From contig CM044957.1 of NCBI GenBank assembly GCA_024516035.1, positions 44,615,547 through 44,679,546 of the forward strand: a DNA stretch of 64,000 nt, given 5' to 3'. Made by a program: the position numbers and the translations under genes. Every line of letters begins with the position of its first letter. The stretch's first letter is position 1. The notes under the pieces were generated by a model. It made no database searches. It saw only the letters and a list, made by a program, of their open reading frames with translations, and was not told the DNA's origin. This DNA is from Bactericera cockerelli (lineage: Eukaryota > Arthropoda > Insecta > Hemiptera > Triozidae). Shown piece after piece: positions 23,001 through 38,000 of the stretch.

Positions 23001-26000
23001 AGAAATACGAGTATTAATAATGTATAAACAAGGAAAAAAAAATATATACATATGTCCTAACTAAAGGGCGGGGTTATTGTCTATAGCAATCTCTTCCACC
23101 CAACCCTTTGTTGTTACAATCGTTACAATTTGTTTGTAAGGGATACCTTTCCGGTGCGCTCGTGATGACCCAGCACCTCATTGGGAAGTATTGTGTCACT
23201 TCTCGCCCATCAGAGGGGAGGCATACTACGGAATGGGCAGGCTACAACACAGACCACAAGCGTCTATAGTAGCTGCTGTTTCATGGCTACGAAATAAAAA
23301 CGGCTGTGAAACACTCATCTTTATAAAAAAAAAATCGTTAGTTAAGCACTTTTCACTTACAATTTATTCGAGATTTTTGAGGCGGAAATAATAGACAAAA
23401 CCGAGATTACAAGTTCCAAGTCAGAATTTGTATTCTGCCATTTAAAAGAATACGCGAGATCTCAGAAATTATATTCTGCCATTTAAAACAATACAAAAAA
23501 TTTAGACTTTCAAAAATGACTTCATTTATGATTGATTCAGTAAAGCTGAATTCTATTTTTTTTTTTTTTCCTCCTAAGGGGAGTTGTGCTAAAAAAGCGA
23601 AGGGTGGGGACGGATTGAAGCGCCATGCTTTAAAAAATTCCGCTTTAATAAATATTTGACAGTGACCAATTAAAATACCTATGTATCTGTACAAAAAATT
23701 AAGAGTTCAACTCTCTCAAGATAATATATGGGGTCCTCTTGAAAAATGGATAAATAATTGGCTCCCAAGGGTCCCCTTAAGGTCGGATTTCTCAAATTAT
23801 TTTTCTTATCGTATTCTGAACGAAAATTGAGCTCTTTGGCTCAAACCATACTTAAGAGTCCATGTGAAGGACAGCGCACGACGTACTGTGATAAATGGCC
23901 TAATATTCCTTTCCATCGTAGCATTTTGCATATAACGAAATTCATCAGTATGTATATGTCTAGCTGGGGGATGTTAAACAGGGAGAAGACCAGTGTCCCG
24001 CTAGAGGACTATAAACAGAGCACCGACTAGCAAACCCTTACAAGGCAGACTAGCTTGCAGTTTCCCAAGGGTTTAATTTGAAATAAGGTTGCCTGGAGAC
24101 CATCATTCCCCCCTCCAGCTGTAGCCTAGCTGGCTACAACAACAACATCAGTATGTATAAATTATATTAACAATGCTTCAATCCATAACCAATTAACTAT
24201 CAAAAAAATCATAAAATTGAGCCCTGAAGTAATGCCACACGGCGGTTCCAGGTCATAAATAAGAAAATAACTTATACTCGTAAATGAAGGGGTTTTTAGA
24301 CGGTAAAAAACCTTCTCGCTGGCTCACAGGAACTTACCTACGCCGGTGTTTGATGCAAATTTTCTCAAAAAAAAAACTATCAAAAAATCAGTTTGTTAGA
24401 ATAATAATAATATCGTCTTCTTTATACCGCCCGATTAGGACTATAGTCCCATTATTCCAGCAGTAAGCCCAAGACAAATTATTATGTGGTAAAAATCCCA
24501 AATGGGAGGATAACTTGTCATGTCCCAGCTGGGTTTCGAACCCACGACCTCTAGAATCTCTGGATTCACACAGTGCCGCCTTTACCACTGAGCTACCAGG
24601 ACATAAAAAAATAAGGAAAGGAGAGAGTTATTATTATTATTTAACACTTTATTGGTCAACTACATACATTCAACAAAATTGGACATGATAAAAAACAAAA
24701 CAAAATAGAATATGTAGTGAACCAAGGGGCGAGGTTAAAGCCTGTGGCTTTCTCTTCCACCGAACCCCTTACCAGTGTTTTGTTTTGTTTTCCTCACCAG
24801 TGAGAGCCACGAAGAGCTTCAAGATGTCGTTGGTACCCTCGAAGATGCGGAATATTCTCAGGTCCCGCATCACCTTCTCCAGGCCGGTGCTCTTCATGAA
24901 GCCCATGCCTCCTAATACTTGGATGGCTTCGTCCGTGACATACCACGCGGCCTCGGAAGCAAATACCTGGAGATATATCAACTGGGTTAGTAGTCCGGAC
25001 TATGCATAGTTGGGGAATTATACAATACCTGGAGACATATCCACTGGGTTAGTCCGTTATATGCATAGTTGGAAACTTGGAATTATACAATAGAAATAAT
25101 CAATTTGGAGTAGTCACCGTGGCAGAGTGAGTTAACGCACCAGGCATTCCACGCATGGTAACCTGGGTTCGATCCCCAGCGGGGCAGAAATTTTTCTGAT
25201 CTGTACATGGATGTTCGGGGTCCACTCATACCTCGTGAGAAAAAATGAGTAGTTACTTGTATGAGTAACGACCAGTGGCGGCTTTGACAGAGTAAAAAGA
25301 AATTAATATAATAGAATAATTTGAAATGTGAAGGAGGCTCTTAGTAATGCTGCGCTACCCACAACAATTTTTGTGGCCTTGTGCGTCACCACAAATAAAA
25401 TCATACAATAGTCAATTTGGAGATTTATACATATGATGGTCGTTAATACTTGAATAGCTTTGTTCGCCGACATACCACATCGAAGATTGAAAGTATTTTT
25501 TTTCCTGGAGTTAAATTGTTTTACATGAAAATCGAGTTGATCAAGTAAGTCAGGAGTATCTATTTTACTATGAATGATCTTGTGTACGAATGTTATTAGA
25601 GCATGTTAGCAGCACACTCCCAACATTTTTGCCCACCAACAATTTTTTTTTTGTTTTTTTTTTTACTTAGAGAGAGGTAAAATCTTCTTACCATTCAAGA
25701 CGGAGTGAAGGGTTAAAGTGCTTATAACGGTGCGCTATACCTACTAAAAACCTCCTCTCTACCACCACGGACACACCCGGAACCGTACCAACAAAATACT
25801 CACTTTAGAAATGACCGCCTCCCTGGATTACCAGACTAGCGCCTTAACCACTTGACTACCATTATTAGAAAGTGTTAGCAGCACTCCCAACATTTTCACC
25901 CCCCAACAAAAATGACTCACTTTAGAAATGGCCGCCTCCAGATGGTAGTCCTGCGACCCTTGGTCCATGTTCCCGCTGATCATGTAGGCCAGACTCTCGG

Positions 26001-29000
26001 TGACGTAATGCAGCAGCGCCATCCTCGCCAGCTTCTCCTGGATGGTGCCGAACGAGTGGATGTGCCGGCCGAACTGCACGCGCTGGGTGGCGTGGTCCAC
26101 CGCCTTCTTGCTCACGGAGCGCATGGTGCCGGCCAGAGCGGCCGCCATGCCGAAGCGGCCGTTGTTGAGGATCTGCATGGCCACCTGGAATCAACACAAT
26201 ACAGTACAGTACAACACAACACAATACAATACGTTAGATTTTGTTAGTTATAATAATCATGTATTAGGATTTGATAGAATAATGACAATTTTATGAGCTA
26301 TTGTATCAATTCAATCAATTATTGTAATTTAATTGATTGTAAATCAGCTCAGTGTTTAAGCACTCGCTTGCCATGCAGAAGGTCCCGGGTTCGATCCCCC
26401 GTGCCGACAAAATTTGTATACTTAATTTGGTTACAATTGTTTGTAAGGGATACCTTCCGGTGCGCTCGTGTTAACCCAGCACCTAAATGAGAAGTATTGT
26501 GTCACTTCTCGCCCATCAGAGGGGAGGCATACTACGGGATGGGCAGGCTACAACACAGACCACAAGCGTCTACAGTAGCTCCTGTTTCATGGCTACGAAA
26601 TTAAAAAGGCTGGGAAACACTCATCTTTTTTTTTTTCTTTTTTTTTTGGTTTAACGTCGCTTAAAAAAAATAACTAAAATGGGATAGTTCGTAATCCTAC
26701 TTTATTATTATGTGGTCACAAACACAAATTAATGAGGAAAAATTCATGCACTGGCTAGGATTCGAACCAATGAATCTCTACGATACCTGGATTACCAGAC
26801 TAGCGCGTTTTTTGAAATAATAATAATAATAATGATCTTTATTTCTTTATCTTTTATACATACATTTTTATGTTCCCATGAAGTACTAGTGTTAAACACT
26901 TTTTTTTAAAATAACTATTTTTACATCTCCATGTTTTACAATTCCTATTACATCTCCAATTCTCCATGAAGTACTATTATATACAGTTAGGTGCAAAAGT
27001 GATACAATAAATTTCGATTCTGTGAACATGTAATTATATCTTTTGTTTGTGTACCTAAATGAATGCAGTTTTTTTATGTATATAAATGTCGTATTCTTTA
27101 GACATATTTAGCAAAAACTAAAGTAGGAAAAAGTCAATAAATAAAAATAGAAAAATGAATTTCATTCGATGTCCGAGTGGATCACTTTTGCAACTTTCGT
27201 CAGAACCCAAAAATTTATCACGAAGAGGTGAATTTCTTGAATTATTTTTTTCGGCCAGTTACTTTACGACCTTTGTCTTGTACATTCTTCGAAAAATTCA
27301 GTTCCATAACATCTCTTGTCGCGATGAAATCAAAAATATCTATTTTTAGTGAAAGTGTGAGATATTACCTAATACAAGGCTTATCTAACCGTGAAATTGC
27401 AAAAAAGTTGAACCTCAGTTATGCCACAGTGCAAAGAATTCGGCAGCTGCACAAAGATGTACCTCAGAAGCCGAAAGAAGGGCGACCAAGAAAGCTCACA
27501 GCTCAAGATCACAAGAGGCTTGTTAGATATGTCATCACAGGTCGGACCACAACTGCACCTGAAGCTGCTGAAGCCCTCAGAAGTGATACTGGTGTCAGTG
27601 TTAGCAAGTGGACAATAGCTCGAGCACTGAAAAGGTCTCATTTCAACGCAATCGAGAAAAAGAAAAAACCACTTCTGAGTAAGAAGAATATTGAAAGAAG
27701 AAAGAAATTCACCAAGACCTACGAGGATTGGTCCGTTGAGAAATGGAAGAATGTAATATGGTCCGATGAGTCAAAAATCAACCGATATCACACTGACGGA
27801 CGGCAATGGGCTTGGAAAAGAAGTGGTGAGACCCCCCAACCTAGAGATTTTATCCAGACTGTGAAACATGGGGGTGGAAACATCAAAGTTTGGGGCTGTT
27901 TTAGTGCACATGGAGTGGGGCCAATACGCAAAATTGATGGTAACATGAATAAAGAGATGTACCTAGACATTCTCAAGACTCAAGTGAGTGAAACAGTTGA
28001 CTTTATGCCTTGTCCCAATGAAGAAGTTGTGTTCCAGCATGATAACGACCCCAAACATACAGCTAAAATAGTGAAGAGCTGGTTAGGTGAACAAAAATTT
28101 TCAATCCTAGAACACCCTGCACAGAGTCCTGATGTAAATCCAATTGAAAATCTGTGGTCATATTTGAAGACACAACTTGTGAAGGATTATGATTCACCTC
28201 CATCAAATTTGAAGATACTTTGGGAGCGTGTGCAACAAACATGGTACAATATTCCAATTGACTACTGTGAAAAACTAGCCATGAGTATGCCGAAGAGGAT
28301 TCAAGCAGTGAAAAATGCCAGAGGACTCTGGACAAAATACTGAGGCCACTTTCCCTGGGGGAAAGTGATCGGAGCAAAAGTGATCCAAATATTTTTCTGT
28401 TAATTATCAATATTATTATTTTTGTTCTTTCATTTTCATTGTAAAATAAAATTGTTTATTTGTTGGAAACAACATGTTACATCATTCAATAAAAATCTGT
28501 ATTAATTTACCTATTACACCATTAAGTAAAATCAAGTTATTGAGGACATCTAAATTTATTGAATCACTTTTGCACCTAACTGTATACTGTTGTACTTTTC
28601 GGGGGATGTAATTAATTTTCCATCACATCATATTTGTTTTATATTTCTTTTAATTTCATTGTTTCTTCTTATTTTTTGTTCTATTTTAGCCAATTATATT
28701 TCACTAGCGGGCTGTCGCCCGCTTTGCGGGCCGAGGCATGGCCGCGAAAGCAAAAAATCCTTTTTTGCCAATTGCAGGTGTTGTAGTGGGAATTTATTCG
28801 AAAAATCCCGTCTTGTTGCACATCTAGACTATAAGACAAAGCTACCTACCAAATTTCAGCTTCCTAGGACTTACCAGTTCCGAGAAACAGTGATGAATCA
28901 GTGAGTGAGTGAGTCAGTCAGTGAGTGAAACTCTCTTTTATATGTATAGATTATTTGTATTAATAAGGTATGTATAATTGTATAATGTATATTTATTTTA

Positions 29001-32000
29001 GTTATTTTTTTACAATTTTTGTGGCTCTCTCCGTAAGGAATTCTTCTAAGGAGAGACTTTACATTGACTTTTACAATAGAGAAACGATTACAATAGAGTA
29101 TTGTTTTTTTTATTAAAAATTACTTGACTACCGACTTAATATTAATTTTAAAAGATTTAAATTGAAAAATTAATATTAATCTTTATTTCTTTTTGTTCAT
29201 ACTTCTACGTTTTTTTTATTTATTGTTATTTTTTGTTGTGTTGATGATTGTTTTGTAAAAAAAAATAAAGTGTAAAAAAAAAAAAAAAAATACCGACTGT
29301 ATTGAAAGGAGGCAGCATTACCTTGAACCCGTTACCGACTCCCCCCAGCACATTCTCCGCCGGCACCTTCACATCCTCGTAGTACACCTCCGCCGTGTTG
29401 GACGCCTTGATTCCCATCTTCTTCTCCGGGGGGCCGGACGAGACGCCGCCGAAACTTCTCTCCACGATGAACGCGGTCACCTTGTCCACTGTCTTGCCTG
29501 AGGATAATAATAATTGAATTGAATTGAATTTCGTATATTTGTTTAAAGTGTATCACTAAACAGTTGCAAGCAACCTATAACATTATAACACACTAAGATA
29601 TCATTATAAACAGTCTTAATAATTAATACAATAAAACAATAATAATAATAATGTGTGTGTTTTTTTTAGAATAATAATGCCCGGTATACGGGTACATTTA
29701 TTAACGGTACAGTACCTTTACACAAATTATACATATGTCATTTAATTCTAAGAGAACAATTTTGTGTTATTATTTCACAATTTTAGTGGGTAGCGCAGAA
29801 TTATAGGACTTTTCGTATCTTTAGTATCCCAATATATTATAATTTTTGCCTATAATTCCGCCACTGGTCGCTGCTAACATTACAGCAGCTACTCATTTTT
29901 CCTCACGAGGTATGAGTGGACCCCGAACATCCAAGTACAGAGCAGAAAAAATCCTGCCCTGCTGGAGATTGAACCCAGGTCACTGTGCGTGCAATGCCCA
30001 GCTAACTCACTCTGCCTGAGGATAATAGTAATAATGATTTCGCCATATAGAAAACTATCTTTTTTTTAAGAAAAAAAAAAAAAATGAAGAAAACAATTAA
30101 AAAAAAAAGAAAATAAGAAAAATAAAAAAGAAAAAGATAGTAATAAAAATAATAATATCGCCTTATTTATACTGCCCGATTAGGAACTATTAGAGTCCCA
30201 TTATTCCAGCAGTAAGCCCAAGACATATTATTATGTGGTAAATATCCCAAATAGGAGGAAAACTTGTCATGTCCCGGCTGGGTTTCGAACCCGCGACCTC
30301 TGGATTCACAGAGTGCCGACTTTACCATTGAGCTACCGGGACAGTAAATCAGACTCATTATTCCAGCAGTAAGCCCAAGATGTATTTATTTATTTATTTA
30401 TTTTATTTATTTAGACAATAAACGGGCTTAATTGCCCTGTTCTAACTAATTTACAATGTATTTCCCTAACTAACCCTAGTAAAAAATATAATAAAATTCT
30501 ATCTACTTAGATTACATACGAAAGACAATAATACTAATTATTAGATCTAAAAAATAAGATAACTGGGGAAAAAATTTAAAAAGAAACTGAGTTAATTTTA
30601 TGTGAAATTTATGAATGAAAAATAGAGTTGTGATAGAAGTGTTTGATCTCATTGGTGTTGAGGATAGAGAAAAGGTCAAGGTGCTCTCTTAACTTGTTGG
30701 CTGAATGCTGAAAGCGAATCATTGGGGAATTTTGGAGATAATTAGAGCGAACATAAGGAGGTCTAAAAGGTAAAGTAGAGCGAGTCGTATACTGTGGAAC
30801 ATTTATGTTAATGGATGAAAGAAGATCTGGAGCATCCAATACTGAGCTTAAAATTTTATGAAAGATAATCATATCGTACATCTCTCTTCTCATGTACAAA
30901 GGCAATAAGTCTAGCGACTTCTCCAGTGTATCGTAAGATTGATCTGGAGTTCTCATTTTGTACCCCAACGTTCTCAAAGCCTTACGTTGGATTCGTTCAA
31001 TCCTACCAGAATGGAAATTATATGAAGGGTTCCAAATGCTGGAGGCAAATTCTAATACCCCACGAACTAATGAACAGTACAGAATCTTGAATGAAAGAAA
31101 GTCTGGGAAATCTTTTGTTGATCTGGTAATAAAGCCTAGCATTCTAAAAGCTTTGGAACAAATGGCATCTATGTGTGGAACAAAAGATATTTGAGAATCA
31201 AAGACAACGCCAAGATCTCTAACAGAGAGTACTCTAGGGATAGTACTTGAATCAAGGGTATAATCATAAAGAATGGGATTTTTAGACCGAGTAAAGGAAA
31301 TGACATTGCACTTGGATGAATTTACATCAAGAAGATTAGCTTGAAACCATTGATTAAGTGAGAGAAGAGCACTTTGCAAAATTTCGCAGTCAGACGTGGA
31401 ACGAACAGATCGGAAAAGTTTGAGATCATCACAGAACAAGAGATATTTTACATCGTGCAGTGCCAGACAGTCTTGAACATCATTAATGAAAAGAAGAAAC
31501 AAAACAGGACCCATATGAGATCCTTGAGGAACTCCAGAACTTGCAAAAAAGGACTGGGATGTAGAAGAACAAACACGAACCATGCACTTACGATTAGAAA
31601 GATAACTGGAGAACCAGAGGAGAAGAGAGCCAGAAATACCATAGCTAGAGAGTTTGTCAAGAAGAATCCTGTGATTGACGCGGTCGAAAGCCTTAGTTAA
31701 GTCAAGATATAGAGAATCCACTTGGCTATTTACAGATATACTAGAAGAAATATAGTTTAGATAATTCAGAAGATTAGAAGAAACCGACTTGTTGGGCATA
31801 AATCCATGTTGATGTGGAATAATTAGACGAGTTAGTTGAGGAAAGAGTTTTTGAAGAACAATGGATTCAAAGAGTTTTGGAATCGTAGAAAGAATAGATA
31901 TGGGTCGATAGCTAGTAATCAAGTTTTTGGGATTGTCCTTCTTGGGAACAGGAGTTACATAAGAGATTTTCCATGAAGACGGGAAAATACCTGAACTCAA

Positions 32001-35000
32001 GGATTCATTGAAGAGGAACCATAAAGGACCAGAAAGCGTATGAGCACAATATTTGAGAAAAATGGGAGGGATGCCATCAGGGCCCATACCTTTATGAATA
32101 CTAAGAGACTGGAGTTTATTGAGAACATCATTGATAGACAAATCACAAGAAGGAATGGAGTCACTAGATTCAAACTGAAATTCAGGAGAGCAAAGAGGGA
32201 CATTCATGAAGACAGAAGAAAAATGTTCTGCAAATAGGTTTGCTGAAGAAAGAGAACATGATGATTTAAGATCGCCATACGTTAGAACTTTGGGAAGAGA
32301 TGATCCACATATTATTATGTGGTCAACATCAAAAATGGGAGGATAACTTGTGACGTGCCAGCGCCCGGCTGGGTTTCGAACCCGCGACCTCTGGATTATT
32401 AGGACTGACTTGATTAATATACTGTGTGGGGCACGAGATTTTTTTTTCAATTGTTCATAGTATAAACTGGTGTGAAAATGACACGACTTTTTATTACAAT
32501 TTACAAGTCCTGTTCATAATGTATTTTATGAATTAAGAAATCAAGTGTTTTTTCTCTAGAGCTTTAGACTGTCAGCCCAAGTTAGGTAGTCCACATTATG
32601 CCAAGAAAGTAAAAGTTTTTTTTCAAGTTCATTTACTTTCAAAAGTCAAAGTAATTGTGTGCTTTAACTTTTGAGATTATTATTTATTAATATCTAGAAC
32701 CTGGTTGCAGGGTTTGCAGTGAAACCCTTAACACTGCGACCTAATTAGATCTATTGTGACCAGTTCATTCTATTTGGTTTTAACGCCCTGACTGAGATAG
32801 ATAGTCAGGACGGGGGTTTTACCCTCCATTCGCTGGGAATCGTACCAGCTACCCACATTAACCTCACCCAGCCTGGGTAGGGCCGGAAATGCCAGCCTCA
32901 CGTGTTTGGATGGAACAGAATTTTCGTCGAAAAGTCTGCCCCAACCTCGGGAGTTGAACGCGGGAACTCTGGACTACGGGCAGTAGTCAAAACCATTACG
33001 CCACGGAGGCTTAACTTTTGAGATTCAAAGCTTACCGGTTTTCTCATCTTTCACCGGTGTCTGAGCAAACACGGTCATGATCTCCGCGAAGCCCCCGTTA
33101 CTGATCCAAATCTTGCTTCCATTCAGAATGTAATGCTTGCCGTCCGGTGATAGCACTGCGCGCGTTTTGATGGAGCCCGCGTCACTTCCGGATGCGGGTT
33201 CCGTCAGACAGAAAGCGGCGAACTCCTTGCCTGTGGATACTCGCGGCAGATACTTGGCCTTCTGCTCGGGTGTTCCTACCAGCAGGATGCCCTGAGGGGA
33301 GAATGGAATTTTTGTTTTTACTTTTTTATAACTTATAATTAATTAAGATACATTTATTTACATTTACTTCCGATAAATTTCTAATACTAGAAGTAGTCAC
33401 CATGGCAGAGTGAGTTAGCGCGCTAGGCATTGCAGTGACCTGGGTTCGATTCTCAGCGGAGCAGGAATTTTTCTTATCTGTACTTGAATATTCGGGGTCC
33501 ACTGATACCTCGTGAGGAAAAATGAGTAGTTACTTGTATGAGTAACGACCAGTGGCGGCATTAGCAGAGTAAAAAGAAATGAATATAATAGAATAATTTG
33601 AAATGTGAAGTCAGATACCTGACTTGGAAGATAGCATCAGATAGGTGCTGACTTTCATTTCGATGACATGCAAACACTTCTTTAAACTCTTTCGTCGTGA
33701 ATCGCTGACTTTAAATCAGCAATTTTACGGAGCTTTTGTAGATAGAACCACAAAAAACTACCGTTTAAAAAAGGGCCAAGTTTCAGAACTCCTATCTAAA
33801 TAGGTTTAGCCAATGAATGCAGTGATATCTTGTATGCGGCCAAGTTATACCACGATTTCTTAAAACCCGTTTTCTGAGTTCCTCATTTTGTATGTTTTTA
33901 ACTGCAAACTATCCTCTAACTTGGCCAGTTTCGCTACTTGTGGTAGTTATATTGTCATTTTGTATACATACTGTCGTGATATTCCATACAACCGATGGCA
34001 TAAAACTAATAAACTTTCAAATTTTAAATTTACCTCCCTCAGATTTTTTTTGCATAGATTCTTGAATTTTTATTGTGATATTAGGAGAACCTTTGTGCCA
34101 AAATTCATAGCTCTATGGTCAATAGAATCGAAGATATGAGAGTGTGAAAACCGGGTGAATCGGTTCGTGTAAAGATACACTGCCGTGCTTGCTGGAACTT
34201 GGCCTGGCGCACTGCCGTGCGCTCAGATTTTCATCTATTACGACCTCACTAACTTCATCGATAGGGCGGCGGAGGTAACCTGGAAGTCGGTGGTTCAAGT
34301 CCCAAGTTCAGCAAAGATTCAGTAAAGCGATTTTGTGTAGTTGTGACATCACGAAAATGATTAACACAAATCTGATAACTTACGATTTTATTTTATACAC
34401 CCAGAGAAAGAATTCGCAAAGCGAGAGGTAAAGAGAGGTCGTTGGGTGCGGATTACATAAACACCCACATTGAAATACGTCTCTAGAATAATAAATATAA
34501 ATAGATAAACTGTTATTTGGAACAAAAATAATACGAACATCAAAACTAAAAGTATACACATCAGAACAACTGATTCCAATCCAGCTTATTTGCTGAAATA
34601 CGTCTTTAGAATAAACGCAGGGGAAAACAGTTCATCGTTCAATCATTTTAAAAGAAAATTGAGGTGTGTGTGTGTGTGTGTGTTTGTGAGAATACCGGGT
34701 GTTCGTATATTGTGTGTAGGGACCAAGGTGTACGATAAATACTAAGTTATCAAATGAAAGGTAAATTATAACATAATGAAACACACTCATAACTAATATT
34801 TTTCCTTTATGATGCACATTCATTTCCGTATAGATTTTGGATTAATGTACTGCCTACTCGAACCAGGAATTGAATTGTTTACTAGCAATGGGTTTTATTG
34901 AAAGTTTGCTATTATGAGATGACCTTGTGTTGGAACTGGTACGAAGGTTGAGATTTACTTTTCTTATCACACTCTTGTTTTATTCACGAGAATGATAAAA

Positions 35001-38000
35001 AAAGCACGTTCAAGTAAGACAAATATGGAGAAAACAGATTTTTTTTATTACAAATGAGTGGAGCTTCTTGTGAAATGAGGGTAACCTAATTCGCCCAGAA
35101 ATGTTCTGTCTCGGTAGCTCGCTCAGTGGTCAAGGCGTCTGTCTCGTAATCCAGAGGTCGCGGGTTCGAAACTCAGCCGGGACATGACAAGTTATCATCC
35201 CGTTTGGGATTTTGACCACATAATAATGTGTCTCTTGGGCTTACTGCTGGAATAACAGGACTCACCACACCTAATGAGGCAGTATAAATAAGGCGACATT
35301 GTTATTATTTGAAGTTCAATTTTGAAAAATGGACCGATTGCAATGTTTTCTATACCTCACAGGTATTAGGAAGTAAAATTAGGCACTGTTGTTCCCCTGA
35401 CAAAATTTTTTTTTTTTTATTATAATTTTTTTTTTTTTTAATGTGCATCAATTAATAATTGTTAACACAGTACAAGGGAGTTAGTAAATACAATAAATAC
35501 ATACAAATAGTAAAAAAAAAAAAAAACAGACTTTTTATAAAATAGAATCCATGGCTAGATTTCATCTGAATCGCAGGACAAGAAGTCCTGAATGGAATAG
35601 AAAGCTTTTTTCTTTAGAAAACAGATAATTATGGTTTTGAAAGTCTCAGATGGCATGTCTCTGATATGAAGTGGGATTTTATTAAACATTGAGATTGCAA
35701 AGTAGTTAGGACCATTTCGTGCTGCATTTACACGGTGATTGTTTGGCCTCAGATTGGATTTATGCCTTGTGTTGTGTGAATGGATTTGTTCAGAGGATGT
35801 ATATTCATCTTTATGTTTTTTAATATGTAAAAGGCACTGTAAAATGAACATGCAAGGTAGTGTTAGAATATCTAGGCTGATGAAAGTTGGTTTTGCATGT
35901 TCATTGTATGATTTATTGCCTAGGATACGGATTGCTTTTTTTTGAAGGATAAAAAGTTTTTGGTTGTAAGATGAGTGGCCCCACAAAAGTATTCCGTATG
36001 ATAGAATGGAGTGAAATAAACGAGTGAAATAAATAAATAGGGTGCAAAAGTCGCCGAAAGTAGGGCACGTTGAAGAGATAACGTTTTGTGTTAAGGTTTT
36101 GTATTATCTGTTTCATCAAAAGCAATAACCGACCTCAGTAGCTTGATCGACTATGCGGCGGACTTGTAACCTGGAGGTCGGTGGTTCAAGTCCTAGTTTC
36201 AGCGTAGATTTAGTAAATCGAGTATTTGAGTAGTTGTGACATCACGAAAGTAATTAACACAAATATGATGACTTTTTACTTTTACTTTACTTCATCAAAA
36301 GCAATAGTTCTCGAGAAAATCGGTTGCATTTTTATGGGGAGACACAGGTTGTTTTTATACATTAAAAAATCTCATGAGACGAGGTGATTTGTTCATGATT
36401 GGCAATGTGTTTCAACTTAGCTTCCGTTTACTATGTCCGTTTTTGATCTCATGAGATAAGGTGATTTGTTCATGATTGGCAATGTATTTCAACTTAGCTT
36501 CCGTTTACTTTGTCCGTCAACCTGGGATAATGTGTAGTCACTGTAGGGTGATTCAGAACATGTGTGACGTCAGTTTACAGTGACGTCATACAGGTACTTG
36601 GTCACTACGCAAACTGTATGCCGGACGTGCATTTTCATGCGTGACACTCACATGAGAGACACACTTTGGCAAAATAACAGGGAAGAAAGGAAATTAAGTG
36701 ATGAGACTGATGTTATAACTCCTGACCTGTTCATTCTCAAACTTTGAAATTTTCAAGGATTCAAGGTCAATATGTAATGAACGTTCAGTGTTAATTTGGA
36801 AGCTGTAGGTTCATTATATCAACTTTCGTGATTATTTTCCGATAACTTGTTTTTACAGTGCGCCACGAAAATGATAAATAGAACAAAGATGTGCGATTCA
36901 GTTTTGTGTGAAACTTCGGTACAGTGCAAGTGAGACATTTGTAAAAATTCAACAGGCTTCTGGGGAGAGTTCTTTATCAAGGGTTTTTAAATAGTTCAGG
37001 GCGTTTTCGAAGGGTCGGGAGTTGGTTGAAGATGAACCCCGCAGAGGAAGACCTCCAACTTCGAAGTCTGATCAAAACATTGAAAAAGTTCGGGCTCTTG
37101 TGCGTTCTGATGGACGTTTAAAAGTCAGAATGATTGGAGATGAATTGAGATTGAATCACACAACTGTTCATCAAATTAACTGAAAATCTGGAGATGAGAA
37201 AGGTGTGTGCGAAAATGGTCCCCAAAAACCTGGTCACACAGCGATGTCAATGAATGAGTATTTGGCCAATAAAAGTATCACTGTGGCCCCGCAACCAGTT
37301 TATTCCCCTGATCTGAGTCTTTGTGACTTCTTCCTATTTCCCAGGCTTAAAAATGAACTCAAAAGACGACATTTTGGTACTCTTTAAAACATTAAATCCG
37401 CCGTGACCGACAAACTAAAGGTCATTCAGCAATCTGAGTTCCAGCACTGCTACGAAAATTGGAAAAATCGTCTCCAGCACTGTATCAAAGTACAAGGAAA
37501 CTACTTCGAGGGAGATCATATTGAAATCTAGATAAATGTAACCAAAAAAATTAAATAAATTTTGTCTCATCACTTTATTTACAGACCTCGTATTAATACT
37601 CTTTAGTGGAAGGTAACTACCAGGCGGGGTTAATAATCAAAGCATTTTCTACCACCTAACCCTCAGAGTCTTATTATTACGTGGTCAAACTCAGTTTAAT
37701 GAGAAAAAATTCATGCATTGTGTGGGATTCGAACGAACGGATCCCAACGCTACCTGCACCACCAGACTAGTGCCTTAACCACTTGACTACCAGTGCACGT
37801 TTACGTACGTGCTATTTTAAATAAAATTAATATACCTACAAACTATGTTCAGCGTAACTATTTCACGCTCGCTTTGTTTTTATTGGCGTTGCAAAGCACA
37901 CGTTTTGCTTGATCCGAGAATGATAGGGAAACTATTTTTTTAATAACTAGGTTAGGCTCAAATACAATATGAGATCTTTTAAGAGTTGAAAACTTGGTTG

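Noticed and set aside
25912..26296. Plus-strand and alternate minus-strand frames over 25.9-26.3 kb
   Set aside because: Shadows of the GC-rich ACADVL exon 6.
27177..27323. Upstream Met of the Tc1 transposase frame
   Set aside because: Adds 49 residues not typical of Tc1 proteins; the Met at 27324 gives the usual ~340-residue size.
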